64,000 nt of DNA from Cordia subcordata (taxonomy: Eukaryota > Streptophyta > Magnoliopsida > Boraginales > Cordiaceae): the NCBI GenBank assembly GCA_028554755.1, contig JAPTOF010000011.1, positions 2,508,501 through 2,572,500 of the forward strand. The letters run 5' to 3'. Shown here one piece after another: positions 33,493 through 46,006 of the stretch (positions are counted from its first letter, which is position 1; the number at the start of each line of letters is the position of its first letter). The translations under genes and the position numbers were made by a program. The notes below the pieces were generated by a model. It saw only the letters and a list, made by a program, of their open reading frames with translations. It was not told the DNA's origin and did no database searches.

Positions 33493-35592
33493 TGATGCGT
33501 TTGTTTTGTGTGTTTATCTATTGCATGTATATACTTGTTTTGAGGTGTTTTGAGCTTCATTTAATGTATTAGTATAGCATTTAGGTCATAATTGTGCATA
33601 TTAAGGTTTACATGTTCATAGTTGAAGTTAAGACTTAAATGCTACACTAATGCGTGTTTATCGCTTGTTTCAGGTGTGATTTGGGAAGATAATTGGAGCT
33701 TAATTGAGGGTGCTTGAAGTGTAGAGCAAAGCAAAGGGTGTTACAGACCTAAAGGAATGAAGAAAAGTGCATTTAGAAGTGGCTGGGCGAAAGAAGGAAC
33801 GACCGAGGCGAAACCGAGTGCAACGTAAGCCAAATTCGGAGCTTGCACCCTAAAAAGGACATGGAAAAATTTTGGACATGTTTTAGGGTGCAAAAGATGG
33901 CTTGGGAGATCCCCCACAATGATACGAAGCTATGATAAAAAACAAAGCCAAAACGAGCAAGATATGGACATTTTATTGTCAAGACCGGTCGACCTTTTGC
34001 CAAGGCTGGTCGACCGGCTGAGGTCGACCTGCCAAATCAGAATCTAGGCCAATTTTAGCAGGACAACTTAACCCCAAAGCCGGACGACCGGTTGGGCCCC
34101 CGGCTGGACGCGTTGAAAGCTCTATTTCAGCCACTTTTCAGCCCTTTTTTAAGGATAACAACACCGAAATCAAGCACCCATTTCCCAAAATCCAAAATCC
34201 ACCAAAAATCACCTTACACACTCACTTCTAAACACATTTAACACTTGGAATAAAGAATCCACGAGGATCAAATACTAGGACTTGGGGCGTAGCTTACAGA
34301 TTGTAAAGCTTGGCTGTAGATAAAAGGGTATCTCTCTTTTATCCTAAGTCTAATTTTGTTTGATTAGAGCTATGTAAGGTGATTATATCTTGTATTTATG
34401 GATTGATTACTACTTTTTATTAATGGAAACTTGATGGATTTATGTATAAATGCTTTATGTTTGGGGCTTCAAAGGCTATTTTACATACGTGTCTATGTGT
34501 TTGTTAAAATGCCTCAATGATATACCATATGTATATTGAAGTTTATTATGCTATTAACCATCTCTAAATCATTATGCTAGCATGTCTATGTGTTTGTGTG
34601 ATGATTACATGAAATGGGTATGTTTATATACATGTCTATGTGTGTGTTTACATACTTAATAGCATGAATAACTTCTATTGCATACATGTCGGGTGCTATA
34701 GCTTAAATTGGTGTAATCTAAGCATGTCTATGTGTTTAGTAGTAGAATATTCCAAAGTATTCTCAAATGCCATGCCCTAGATGTGTTTGCTTTGCCCTTA
34801 AACGTTAATATTTGCTATTGTGATGCGATCGATGGTGCAAAACTTGTAACTAGCCTAAGCCGAGTCCCCTTTGGCTTTAAATCCAGCCAAAAGGAGTCCC
34901 GATAGGTTTAGTTGACCTTAGTTCACTTAGGAAGGTTAGTTAGTCCACCATAACACCCTAGGTTCATAAGGACCACGTCGTAGCTCTGAGTGGGGCGAAG
35001 CTTAGGGACGCACTTGCACCGAGTCCTAGGGCCAAATGGGGGAACTAATTAGAGGACTAAGTGCTAGGGTTAGATCAATCTACACTCACCTAGAATCTTA
35101 TTGGCTAGCCTTAATTCCGAAGTCATAAAAACCACACCGTACTGCTAGGCATCGCCACCTAGGGACGGACCCATACTAAGGCTTAGGGTACCAATTAGGA
35201 GGCTAATTATAGGTCTAGATTAGAGCACTTAGTATAATCCATCAAGTAACCCTAGAAAGATATAGTAATCACCATAAACAAGAAATAATCACCTTAGTCC
35301 TCCATTTTCGACATTTGCATCCCCTTTGATCACTTGATTGCCCCTTCACTCATGTACATCTTTTATTTCCTTATCCTTAGTTTAGCTTTACTTTTCCAAG
35401 CTCCCTTTAAACCAAAAATCGCCAAAAAGAGCATAGTTTAGGTCCCAACACGTAGCTTTTAGGACGCATATAGCTTAGGACACTATACACGTTGCCTCCC
35501 CGTGGATTCGACCTCGCACTCATACATACCGTACAACACACGATCCGTGTGTTTACAGGCTATTTAGGCTTGTGCTGCGGGATATCGTATCA
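33493..35592 (+). repeat. LTR family C, 5' LTR of N copy a
   Basis: About 2.1 kb. It starts TGATGCGTTTG and ends ...GATATCGTATCA, followed directly by a primer site. It aligns with both parts of the solo LTR-C around Ec. It carries the inverted repeat near its start (arms around 33563-33585 and 33633-33655), GGTCGACC motifs at 33985-34100 and a leader hairpin near 34868. Its first 400 bp resemble LTR-B while the 3' half differs, so B and C are sister families. Confidence 0.85.
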
Positions 35593-35598
35593 AGTTTT

Positions 35599-35616
35599 TG
35601 GCCCGTTGCTGAGGAG
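35599..35616 (+). other. Primer-binding site of N copy a (decayed)
   Basis: TGGCCCGTTGCTGAGGAG directly after the LTR and AGTTTT. It is recognisable as the tRNA-Asp site but has a one-base deletion and several changes. Confidence 0.65.
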
Positions 35617-35760
35617 GCAACGTTTGTTTGGTTTCTTAGTTTTTGTGTCTAAGCTTGTTACGTGTTATTTTATCTTTTCTTGTCATGTTTTTATTGTTTT
35701 GTTCAAAAAAAAAAGAAAATTGTTGAGCATTGTGAAGAGGTTTACTTGTGTCAATTAATC

Positions 35761-37110
35761 ATGAATGATCTTAATGCATCATGGTGGTCACTTGTATCCT
35801 CTTCCCCACCACTCGAACGTGTTCCTATTGCATGTCGCATTTGTGGAAGTTTAATGCATCCAACTATTTTTTGTCCCCATGAAAATTCCCCACCTAGGGC
35901 TAGTGCTAACTATGACCCCCATAGTCATGCATCATCTCATGTATCTTCATTTAGAAATCATGACAATAGGGATGCATATTCTTGTTGTTGCAATCTATGT
36001 GGTAGCCGAGCTCATGATTCCAATACTTACCCTATCTTTCATCCTTATCCCCGATTGGATGCTACGCTCTATGCCCCTAGCAATCATATGCCCATGCATG
36101 CATCTTCATCCTATTATCATGATTCTAGGGAGCAACATCATGCATCTTCATATTGGGATCAAAATGACTCTTCATATTTTCCCCCATATTGCTTTGAAAG
36201 TTTATCTCCTGCACCGTCATTTCCTACCCAAACTTCCTCTGAGTTTTATAATGGTTGTGCTTATAGTGACCCCAATCAAGATATTTACCATTTTCACTTG
36301 GTTGAATCCTCTTTCGTAATGTCTTCATTCTCAGAGCAATTAGATAAAATGCTTGAGCAATCTCAATCTCAATCTCTCCTCCGATCCAATTAAGAGGAAC
36401 TAGAGAGTTTGAAGCGAGACACCAAATCTCTAGGTGAGTGCTTGAAGAGAATGGTTGAGAGTGTGCAACTCATGAGCGAGAATGTTGAAATATCTTTAGA
36501 ACGAGTTGACGGGATAGAGATGAGACCTAACAATGAGGTAATTAGGGGTGGAAATGATGATATATTGGAGAGACAACTAGAAAGAGAGGTTGATGGAGAA
36601 ATAACATCTTGTAGTGAGGATGAGGATGAGCTCAATGATAATTTGGTTCTTGATGACTCTTATGAATATGTTTTAGAGGAAGTAGTACCCTATCCTCCTA
36701 AGCTTTCAACGTCTTTCATTGAGTCACGTGAACCTTTTCTTTCTTCTCATCCTACACATTCTGTACACTTGGAGGTTGAGTCTCATAATCATAGCACTCA
36801 TTTGCATTTTGAGTCTATATTTAGGGAGTCTAGGGTACACATCTCCCCCAAGCATTCATGCATACATGAGTCGAAATTCATTGAGTCCTCATTGTCCCCT
36901 CCATACGTGTATACCCCTTGTGGAAAGCATGATGATGAGATGACACCTATTAGCGATGGATATGTTGATGAATTTGATGAGACGTTAGCTAGTGAAGGCT
37001 TAGAGTCATCCATTGGGGAAAACAAGACATCAATTTTAGAGTCTTTAGATGATGAGTCTCTCAGAGTTAGGAATCATTGTGTTGAGACAATTAGCAACTC
37101 TAAGAAGACA
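35761..37110 (+). pseudogene. N-element protein, copy a, 5' two thirds
   Basis: This begins at ATG 35761, about 145 bp after the primer site, and runs in one frame with a single stop (TAA at 36391-36393, where related copies read CAA). Features in order: zinc knuckle 1 CRICGSLMHPTIFC (CCHC, about residues 28-41); a second one CNLCGSRAHDSNTY, whose last Cys is now Tyr; a His/Ser/Tyr/Pro-rich stretch; a KRDTKSLGECLKRMVESV helix region; and an acidic block (EDEDELNDN). It ends abruptly at about 37110, where inverted copy b begins, so the C-terminal domain is missing. It is clearly more diverged from b and c than they are from each other. I know no named family for it. Confidence 0.7.
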
Positions 37111-39057
37111 CTCCTAGTAGCGCTGGATTTAACGCCTCCAGCCGGGCGCCAATGGTAGAGTAAAACATGTTTAAAATTGCGTGGCACAAATTGCCGGATA
37201 ATCATCAAAGCACAAAACGTAGAAGGAAAAGGGTCATGCACTAAAGGTTGGGGCAATGAATGCATGATGCACCCCTTTTCAAGATCCCACCCTAAAATAT
37301 CAAATGAATGCGCAAGTGTGGAATGAAGCATGCTCAAACGTGAAGAATCATGTCCCGCTTGCTCTTTAATTAGCCACCCCAATGCCTTCTTTTCATAATC
37401 AAGCGCTAGGGGCACACTTTCCCCAAAGGTCAAAGATAGGTCTAATGCATGCAACATGGGAAATGTGTTTTCTGACCCTAGATGAAAATATTCTATGCAT
37501 GAAGGCACAAACGTGAGCTCCAAAAAGGAAGACTCAATGGAATGGGAAATGGGGGTTGGAACGACATTTGGAGAAGAAGGAGCAATGACATAGGAAGTGG
37601 ATGTACTACACTCTTCTTTTCCACAAGATATATCATGATCAAGCCTAGGTCGTTCTAACTCCTCACGAAGGGTGGATTCGATCTTAATGGGCTCTATTTC
37701 CATCAATGAATCATCAAACATCCAAAGAGACCCATAGATCTTTCTTCCAAGCACATCAATTCCTTTCTTATGTGTCTTCTTAGAGTTGCTATTCTCTTCA
37801 ACATCGTGATTCTTAACTCCAATAAACGAATCATCTAAAATCTCTGAAATTGATGTCTTGTTTTCCCCAATGTATGACTTTAAGCCTTTACTAGCTACAG
37901 TCTCTTTAAATTCATCAATACATTCATCACTAGTGGGTGTCATCTCGCCATCATGCTTTTTATACGGGGTGGACACTAATGGAGGGGGCAATGGTGACTC
38001 AACGGATTCCTCATCATGTATGCAAGAATGCTCAAGGGGAGAATGCGCGCTAAACTCCTTAAATGCCGACTCGGAATGCAATTAAGTACTATCAACACAA
38101 GACTCAACCTCCATGTGTACAGAATGTGTGGGATGAGGAGAAAGAAAAAACTCATGTGACTCCATGGGAGACGTTGAAAGCTTTGGAGGATAGGGTACCA
38201 CTTCCTCTAAAACATAATCACAAGAGTCATCAAGAACCAAGTTATCATTAAGCTCATCTTCATCCTCACTACAAGATGTTATCTCTCCATCAACCTCTCT
38301 TTCTAGTTGTCTCTCCCATACATCATCATTTCCACCCTCAATCACCTCATCGTTAGGTCTCATCTCTATCCCGTCAACTCGTTCTAAAGGTATCTCAACA
38401 TTCTCACTCATGAGTTGCACACTCTCAACCAATCTCTCCAAGGACACACCAAAAGATTTGGTGTCTCGCTTCAAACTCTCAAGTTGTTCTTGGTTAGATT
38501 GGAGGAGAGATTGGGATTGCTCAAGCATTTGATCTAGTTGCTTCGAAAGTGTGGACATAACGAAAGAGGGTTCAACCGAGTGAAAAGGGTAGTCATGTTG
38601 AAAATCATTTTGCACATAACCATAAAAAAACTCGGGAGAGGAATGGGTGGAAAAAGAAAGTGTTGGAGGTGGGCAATTGAAACTAGAAGGTGAATGGAAT
38701 AAAGAGTCATCTTGACCCCATTGTGAAAATGCATGATGTTGCTCCCTAGAATCATGATAGCTAGATGTAGATGCATGCATGGGCATATGATTGCTAGGGG
38801 CATAGGGCATTGCATGCAATTGGGGATAAGAGTGGAAGGTGGGATAAGCACTAGAAAAGTGAGCACGGCTTCCACAATGATTGCAATAAGAAGAATATGT
38901 ATCCATATAGTCATGATTACTAAATGAAGAAGCATGAAGTGTTGCATGACTATAGGGGTCATTAGTAGCACTAGCCCTAGGTGGGGAATTCTCGTGAGGA
39001 CAAAAAACGGTAGGATGCATGAAACTTCCACACAAGCGGCATGCATAAGGGACATAT
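37111..39057 (-). pseudogene. N-element protein, copy b, inverted, lacking the N-terminal end
   Basis: The frame on the minus strand runs from the junction near 39057 to beyond 37155. It has one internal stop (TAA at 38082-38084, CAA in copy c) and a lost terminal stop (TAC where copy c has TAA). Knuckle 1 CRLCGSFMHPTVFC is complete; knuckle 2 ends in Tyr (CNHCGSRAHFSSAY). The acidic middle region and the full C-terminal domain through QFVPRNFKH follow. The first few codons and the leader were deleted at the 39057 junction. It lies head to tail against copy a, forming a large inverted repeat. Confidence 0.72.
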
Positions 39058-39092
39058 TCTTAATATCGCTATATCAACAAGATAGTTTGTGC
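39058..39092. other. Junction between N copy b and A+ body
   Basis: A short piece reads TTAATATCGCTATAT. That is the sequence just inside the end of LTR-B next to the primer site (compare 63044-63058). About 250 bp of leader and primer site are missing between copy b and this piece. The A+ gag then begins, so its 5' LTR and primer site are absent. Confidence 0.55.
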
Positions 39093-40525
39093 ATGCTTGG
39101 TAGGAGATCCCTTAAGAATCCCCTAATTCCTCTTAATCCCGAACCTGAAAGAATCACTAGACGTTTCAGGAATTTAGGAGATCTTCCTGAGGAGATGGCC
39201 GATCCCAATCATCCTCATAATCCACCCAATCCCCCAATGAATCCCATTCCACCTCATGAGCACATTTGGCATCAAGCCCAAGCTCATTTTAGATAGGAAC
39301 CACGTAGACCAGGTCCACCTTTAGATGAGGAACCCACTCTTAGGCAATTCTTTCTCCCCGAAACATTTGAGCCTAATTCGGCTATTCAAATTCCAGGTTT
39401 GGGGGGTACGAACTTTGAGATTAAGCCTAATATGTTGGCTATGCTTCCCTCCTTTTACAGGAGAAGCAATGAGAGTCCTCTTGATCACATTACTGATTTT
39501 GTTGAAATGAGTTCCACTCTCCATGTTCCCAATGTCTCTCAAGAGGTCATACGTCTAAGATTGTTTCCCTTCTCTCTTAAGGATAAGGCTAGGACTTGGT
39601 TGCACTCCTTACCTAATGGGTGCATTACTACATGGGCTGAGCTTCAATCTAAATTTTTCCAGAAATTTTATCCCATGGCCAAGACAGCCGAACTTAGGAC
39701 TGCCATCATGACTTAGAATCTTTTCATGAAGCTTGGGAGAGGTTCAAAGATCTTCTTAGACAATGTCCACACCATGGGTACGGCAATCATGACCTAATGC
39801 AATACTTCTTTCGAGGTCTAAACGAACAAAATAGGATGATGGTCAATGCCGCCTCCGGTGGTGGTTTCTATCTTTTAAGACCAACTGAGGCATGGGAGAA
39901 AATAGAAATGATGGCTGAGAATTCATTTCAAAATTTTGCAATGGAAAGATCTAGTCGATGGGGTAACAAGAGAAGTGTTAGTGAGGTTGGAATTTCTTCA
40001 GACTTACCCTCTAAAGTTGAGGCGCTAACAAATAAACTAGATCAATTCATCTCTTTGTCCATTTCATCTCAGAGTCCTAGGACTAGTTCTTCAAGTTCTT
40101 TCTCCGCCCCCTTAGTTGTTGAAGTTTGTGCATTATGCTCCGAGTCATCTCATGAGACCCTAGCTTGCCCTTTAGCATCCCAATTTCCTGAATTCATGAA
40201 AGAGCAAGTGTGTGCCACACAAGGTTATTCTCGTGAGTATAATCCATACTCAAACACATACAATCCGGGTTGGAGGGACAATCCGAAATTTTCCTGGAGA
40301 TAAGGACAGCATGAGTCTAGTTCACATCCTCAAGTTCCACCTCAGCAGCGACCCCGTCCGCAATATCCCCCAGGTTTCTATCAAGTCAATCAACCCCGTC
40401 TTACTAGTGCTCCTCAACCTCAAGCTTTACCTACTCCCTCTAGTAGCCAGCCTCCTAGTAATGACATGATGAAGATAATGCAATTTATTCAGAATCAACA
40501 ACAGGCATTGGCTAGCCAACAATAG
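39093..40525 (+). pseudogene. A+ gag (Athila), broken
   Basis: Likely start ATG 39093. The frame has a stop at 39294-39296, is shifted near 39712, and has further stops at 40301-40303 and 40523-40525. The capsid motifs are clear: RLFPFSLKDKARTWLHSLP, WAELQSKFFQKFYPMAKTAE, then after the shift HEAWERFKDLLRQCPHHGYG, FFRGLNEQNRMMVNAASGG and EIMMAENSF-like wording. A Cys/His cluster CALCSESSHETLACP (C-x2-C-x5-H-x4-C) near 40130-40175 looks like a modified zinc knuckle. A P/Q-rich linker leads straight into pol in the same frame, so gag and pol were probably one polyprotein. Confidence 0.83.
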
Positions 40526-40528
40526 GAA

Positions 40529-43500
40529 TTGGTAGAAAATAGGCAGCAAATGGCCAGGTTTGAGGCACAGTTAGGACAGATTGCTAGTCAATTGAGCACT
40601 AGAGACCACGGGAAATTGCCTTCTCAGCCGGAAGTAAACCCTAGAGTCCAATCTTGTTCGTCCACTGACACCACTTACCCTTCTCAGGCTCAAGCTAAAG
40701 CTGTCACCACTCAAAGGAGTGGTCGGGTAGTGGATAATAGGGTAGGAATTGACTCACAGTTGTCTGCACCTAGTGGTCCTTTCGAGTCTAGAGCACAACA
40801 TGGTAACCTTGTTAGGGGAAATTCTAGAGAGAGTCCTGTTGAGAGAAATGAGACCGTTAAAGATCAGGGAGAGATTAGTACTTCCCGACCACATAGAGAG
40901 GGAAAAGAACCTATGGATAACTCCCATGCATCTAGAGATATAGAGCCTAGAGTTCCTTTTCCATCCGCTTTAGAGAGACCTACATCTAGTGAGGATTCTA
41001 GGTTCTTCAAGATTTTAGAGCATCTCAAAGATCTTAAGGTCAATCTTCCTTTGATAGATGCGATCATTTCCATCCCATCTTACTCTAAGTTCTTTAAGGA
41101 TCTTTGTACAAGGAAACGTAGATCATCGACCATTCCTAAGAAGGTGAGGCTTACGGAGAAGGTGAGTAGTATTTGTACTTCAGGCCTTCCGCCCAAGAGG
41201 AGTGACCCCGGAGCTTTCACCATTCCTTGTAGGATCCGTGAGACGCAAATTGATCACTCCTTGTTAGATTTAGGATCTAGTGTGAATCTTATTCCCTATT
41301 CTATCTATCAGCAGTTAGGCCTAGGTGAGTTGTCTCCCACGTATGTTACTCTTCAGCTAGCTGATAGATCTGAGCGTAGACCTAAGGGTGTGATAGAGGA
41401 CGTTATGGTTCAGGTAGGTGAGTTCGTGTACCCTGTTGACTTCATAGTGTTAGATATGGATTCGGGACACGACTCTAGACATTCTACACCCATTCTTTTA
41501 GGTCGCCCCTTCCTTGCCACCGCAGATGCCATTATCCATTGTAGGTTGGGGATATTAGAGATGAAATTTGGGAATTTGAAATCCACTATGAAGGTTGTAG
41601 AGGCAGTGAATAGAGCTAGTATAGGAGGGAAGGATGGAGAAGAATGCTTTAAAGTAGATGTGATTGATTCTTGCATTGAGGATTTCATAGAGATGACTAT
41701 GATTGATGGAGATGATTTGAGGAAATTTGAGGAATTGATTTCTAGCTTTGATTTGGAGACCTTAGAAAAGAAATATGTAGCTTCTACTTCCTTAATTGAA
41801 AGCTGTTTGATTACTAAGTCACTCAAGGTTAATTCTTCTACTCCCATTTCTAGTGATGAACGCATTGATGATGCTGAGGTTAAGTCCCCCTTGGTTGAGC
41901 CCAGCCTTTCTTTAGACCTCTCTATTTGTATGCATCGTATTCACCTTGAAGATGGAGCCATTCCTTCTAGGGAGATGCAAAGGAGGCTAAACCCACACAT
42001 GAGCGAAGTAGTTAAGAAGGAGATCATTAAGCTTTTAGATGCAGGCATTATTTATCCAATCTCTGACAGTGAGTGGGTTAGCCCGGTCCAAGTTGTCCCT
42101 CAGAAGTCCGGGATCACAGTTGTGGAGAATGAGAGAGGAGCGCTTATCCCTACACGTACTCCCACGGGATGGAGAGTTTGTATAGACTATAGAAAGCTCA
42201 ACTCCAAAACTAGGAAGGATCATTTCCCATTGCCTTTTCTAGACCAGATCTTAGATAGAGTAGCTGGGCATAGCTACTATTGTTTTCTAGATGGCAATTT
42301 GGGATATAACCAGATCCCTGTGTTTCCCGAGGACCAGGAAAAGACCACCTTTACTTGTCCCTATGGCACTTTTGCTTATAGGAGAATGCCCTTCGGTCTT
42401 TGTAATGCCCCAGCGACTTTTCAGAGATGCATGATGGCCATTTTTAGCGATATGATTGAGAGACACTTAGAGATTTTTATGGATGATTTCTCAGTCTTTG
42501 AAGATAGCTTTGATGAGTGCTTGAATCATCTCTCTTTAGTCTTAGACCGATGTGTGGAGAAGAATTTAGTCTTAAGTTGGGAGAAATCCCACTTCATGGT
42601 GCAACGAGGGATAGTGTTGGGTCATGTTGTCTCATCTAATGGAATTCAAGTCGACCCAGCTAAGGTTGAATTAATTGAAAAGTTGCTTGTCCCTAAGTGT
42701 GTTAAGGATGTTAGATCTTTCCTGGGACATGCAGGATTTTATCGAAGATTCATTAAGGATTTTAGTCACATTGCACGCCCTTTGTCTAGGCTCCTAGCAC
42801 AAGATGTTCCTTTTGACTTTGACGATGAATGTGTTAGAGCTTTCAACAGGCTTAAATCCTTATTGTCTACATCCCCGATTATCCAACCACCTGACTACAG
42901 TCTCTCATTTGACGTTATGTGTGATGCATCCGATTATGCAATAGGAGTTGTTTTAGGTCAAAGGAATGATAAGTTGCCCCATGTTGTATACTATGCTAGC
43001 AAGACTCTTGATGAAGCACAAAAGAATTACACTACTACGGAAAAAGAGCTTCTAGCGATAGTCTTCTCTCTCGACAAGTTTAGGTCATACATCCTAGGAT
43101 CCAGAGTAATTGTCTACACCGATCATGCGGCATTGAAGTATTTGTTGTCTAAGAAAGAATCTAAGCCCCGCTTGATTAGGTGGATGCTCCTCCTTCAAGA
43201 GTTTGACTTAGAAATTCGGGATAAGAAGGGTAGAGAGAATTTAGTTGCGGATCATCTTTCCCGACTTGTTAGCGAGTCTTCTAGTGATCCATCTCCTTTT
43301 CATGATTCATTCCCTGATGAGCAATTATTTGCTATTTCTCATCACACACCTTGGTTCGCTCATATAGTTAATTATCTTGCCACAGGGCGTTTTTCGTCTC
43401 ATTGGGAGAAAAGAGAAAAAGATAGGTTCTTAGCACAAGTTAGGCATTTCTTTTGGGAGGACCCCTATCTTTTTAAAGTGTGTGCGGATCAAATGATTCG

Positions 43501-44644
43501 TCGGTGTGTGCCTGAGGAGGAGTTTGAGAGCGTGTTAAGCATGTGTCATGATGAGGGGTGTGGGGGTCATTTTAGTAGGAAGAAGACTGCTGCGAAGGTC
43601 TTGCAAAGTGGATTATTTTGGCCCACTCTCTTTAGGGATGCCCAGGAATATTGCAAAAAGTGTTTTAGATGTCAACAATCCGGGTCCATCTCTAGGAGAA
43701 ACATGATGCCTTTATCCCCTATTCTTCCTTGTGAGTTGTTCGATGTTTGGGATATAGACTTCATGGGTCCATTTCCACCTTCCTTTGGATGTCAATACAT
43801 TTTAGTGGCCGTTGATTATGTATCCAAATGGGTTGAGGCTATTCCTACACGCACTAATGACCATAGGGTAGTGGTTAAGTTTATTAAAGAGAACATTTTC
43901 TCTAGATTTGGAGTCCCTAGAGTCTTAATTAGTGATAGGGGTTTGCATTTTCGCCATAGGACTTTAGAGGCCTTGTTGAGGAAATATTCAGTCACCCATA
44001 AAGTAGCTACTCCTTATCACCCGCAGACTAGTGGACAAGTAGAGGTATCCAATAGAGAGATCAAACACATTTTAGAGAAAACGGTTAGGCCCGATAGAAA
44101 GGATTGGTCTATTAGGCTAAATGATGCTTTGTGGGCCTACCGTACCGCCTTTAAGACTCCTATTGGGATGTCTCCGTAAAGATTGGTATTTGGTAAAGCT
44201 TGTCACTTGCCGGTTGAACTTGAGCATAGAGCGTATTGGGCAATCAAAGCCCTAAATTTTGACTTGGCAAAAGCGGGTGAGAAAAGGAGGCTAGACCTAG
44301 CAGAACTGGAAGAGCTTAGATTCGAGGCATATGAGAACATTAAACTTTATAAGGATAGGATGAAGAGAATCCATGATAAACACGTTATTAAGAAATCATT
44401 CTCTCCTCTTGATAAAGTTTGGTTGTTTAACTCACGACTGAAGCTTTTTCCAGGTTAGCTTAAGATGAGATGGGATGGTCCATATGAGGTGATGATTGCC
44501 TATCCTTCAGGAGCAGTCAAGATTAAAGACTTAAAGGATGGCCGAGAGTTGACGGTAAATGGGCAACGCCTGAAGCACGCTTATGATCCGAGCATGGCTC
44601 GTGTGGAGGTTTTAAAGCTTCAGGATCCCGTAGATGGAAGTTGA
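40529..44644 (+). pseudogene. A+ pol: protease, RT, RNase H, integrase (Athila)
   Basis: 1216 codons are open from 40529 to 44176. The frame continues past stops at 44177-44179 and 44456-44458 to a natural end at 44642-44644. Protease site [12 protein letters not shown] is at residues 245-256 and [10 protein letters not shown] at about 325. RT follows, with YRKLN at 554 and catalytic FMDDF at 650-654. RNase H comes next (DASDYAIG 799, TEKELLAI 837, YTDHAAL 863, ADHLSR 907). Integrase has an HHCC zinc region (H1007, H1014, C1045, C1048) and core D1077, D1136 and E1172 with D-35-E spacing. Compared with A-, a 57-codon in-frame segment is missing between protease and RT (near 41912), and the core has ISDRG where A- has ISDGG. 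RT order after protease and before integrase is Ty3. Confidence 0.92.
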
Positions 44645-45076
44645 AGATGAGCTGGTATTTGCCTGGCTGACGGCTTGGTGGTTAGCGCTATTAGGAGGCA
44701 ACCTAGATTCAATTTTGTAGTCTTGCATTTGTTTGACTTTTGTTTCTTTTTATTTTCTTTCTTTTATCTTTCTTGCACCCAACTTAAAGTGTTGAATCCT
44801 AATCCTTTGTCCCGTAAGATACACCACTGCTTCTTATTGCACATGCCAATGCGAGTATGCATACGCAATGCTACTAATCTTGTTTTCTTTGTGAGTGTTT
44901 ATGAATTGTGAGTCACAGTTAGCGGTATGGTGAGATGACGTTGGCATGGAAAGCTTTGAAGAAAATGCAAGGTTGTATCTATCCTTTCTCCACTTGTTCC
45001 CTGTTCGCACCCTATCCCCACCACCCTTACTTGTTTTGTAATGATAACTTGCTTGTTTTTGTTGTGCTTTGTTCTA

Positions 45077-45117
45077 TTTGCTTGAGGACAAGCAAAGTTT
45101 AGGTTTGGGGGTGTGGG
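45077..45117 (+). promoter_or_regulatory. First polypurine/hairpin module (internal)
   Basis: Hairpin TTTGCTTGAGGACAAGCAAA (45077-45096, 8-bp perfect stem) is followed by a purine-rich AGGTTTGGGGGTGTGGG. It is nearly the same as the module at the LTR but lies 0.93 kb further inside, and it is present in every copy that keeps this region. It could prime a second plus strand. Confidence 0.5.
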
Positions 45118-46006
45118 AGTTTAGTTTTCTTTCTTGTTATATTTTACTTAGGGTAGATTGCATCATGCGTTTAAATGGTGAAAATTTTTCAATTTTGATG
45201 CATATAGAGTCATTTATTTCTTTGTTGATCATTGTGTTGGCTTTTGTGATTGACTCTATTGATTTATTAAGATGAGAGACATTGTGGGGGAATAAATAGA
45301 GTGGTTTGAAAACTAAGTCTTGGAGGAGATGTCCTTAAAAGTTGTGGGGAGTGAGAACCTTAAAAGAATAACCCTTGTAGCCACCCCATAGCTTGGTAGG
45401 AAAGAGTGTTGAAAAAGGATTATTGATGTGAGTGCCCCGTCTTTGATTGGTTCTTGTTGATATGCTTAAGCCTTTCTTTTTCTTCCTTTTTGAGAATTCA
45501 ATACAATGAAAAAGAAAAAAAAATGATTGAAAAAAAAAAAGAGGTAGAAAGGTGAAAAATTCTATGAATGAAGTAAAAAAGAGGAAAAGCCAAAAGCACC
45601 TAAAAGTTAGTGAATAAGTGCATAAGTGACACAATGTCAACTTAGCACAAGTTATCATCTTTGCAAGCATGTGAATAAGGCTTATAAAAAGCCATTGTGT
45701 TTGTATATTCTCTCTTTTTTATCCTTGAGGCTTGGTGCATGTTAGGGAGACCATGTCAATTGAGGGAGCACGAAATACCAATATCCCGAGTTCGTGAGTT
45801 AGAATCTTAGGCTTGTGGTGGATTGGCTACTTGGGAAATTCCCATGAGGAACGAGACCCCTTATGAGTAAAGGGAAGATTCAAAGAGGCTTAGGGATCTC
45901 TTCACAATAGGAATGCCCTTTCATGTTTCTCAAACTAATGCTGATAGCGAGTCAGTCCTTCAGGCAATCCATTGTATCAACTTTAGAAATAAGATTTAAG
46001 ATTAGG

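Noticed and set aside
35879..36319. Isoleucine/methionine/histidine-rich frames overlapping the N genes (also 38534-39055 and 62274-62840)
   Set aside because: They are alternate-frame shadows of the zinc-knuckle frame; composition is biased and no motif is kept.
39093..44644. Integrated pararetrovirus
   Set aside because: Integrase, LTRs and target duplications in the family, tRNA-Asp primer sites and no movement protein mark an LTR retrotransposon.
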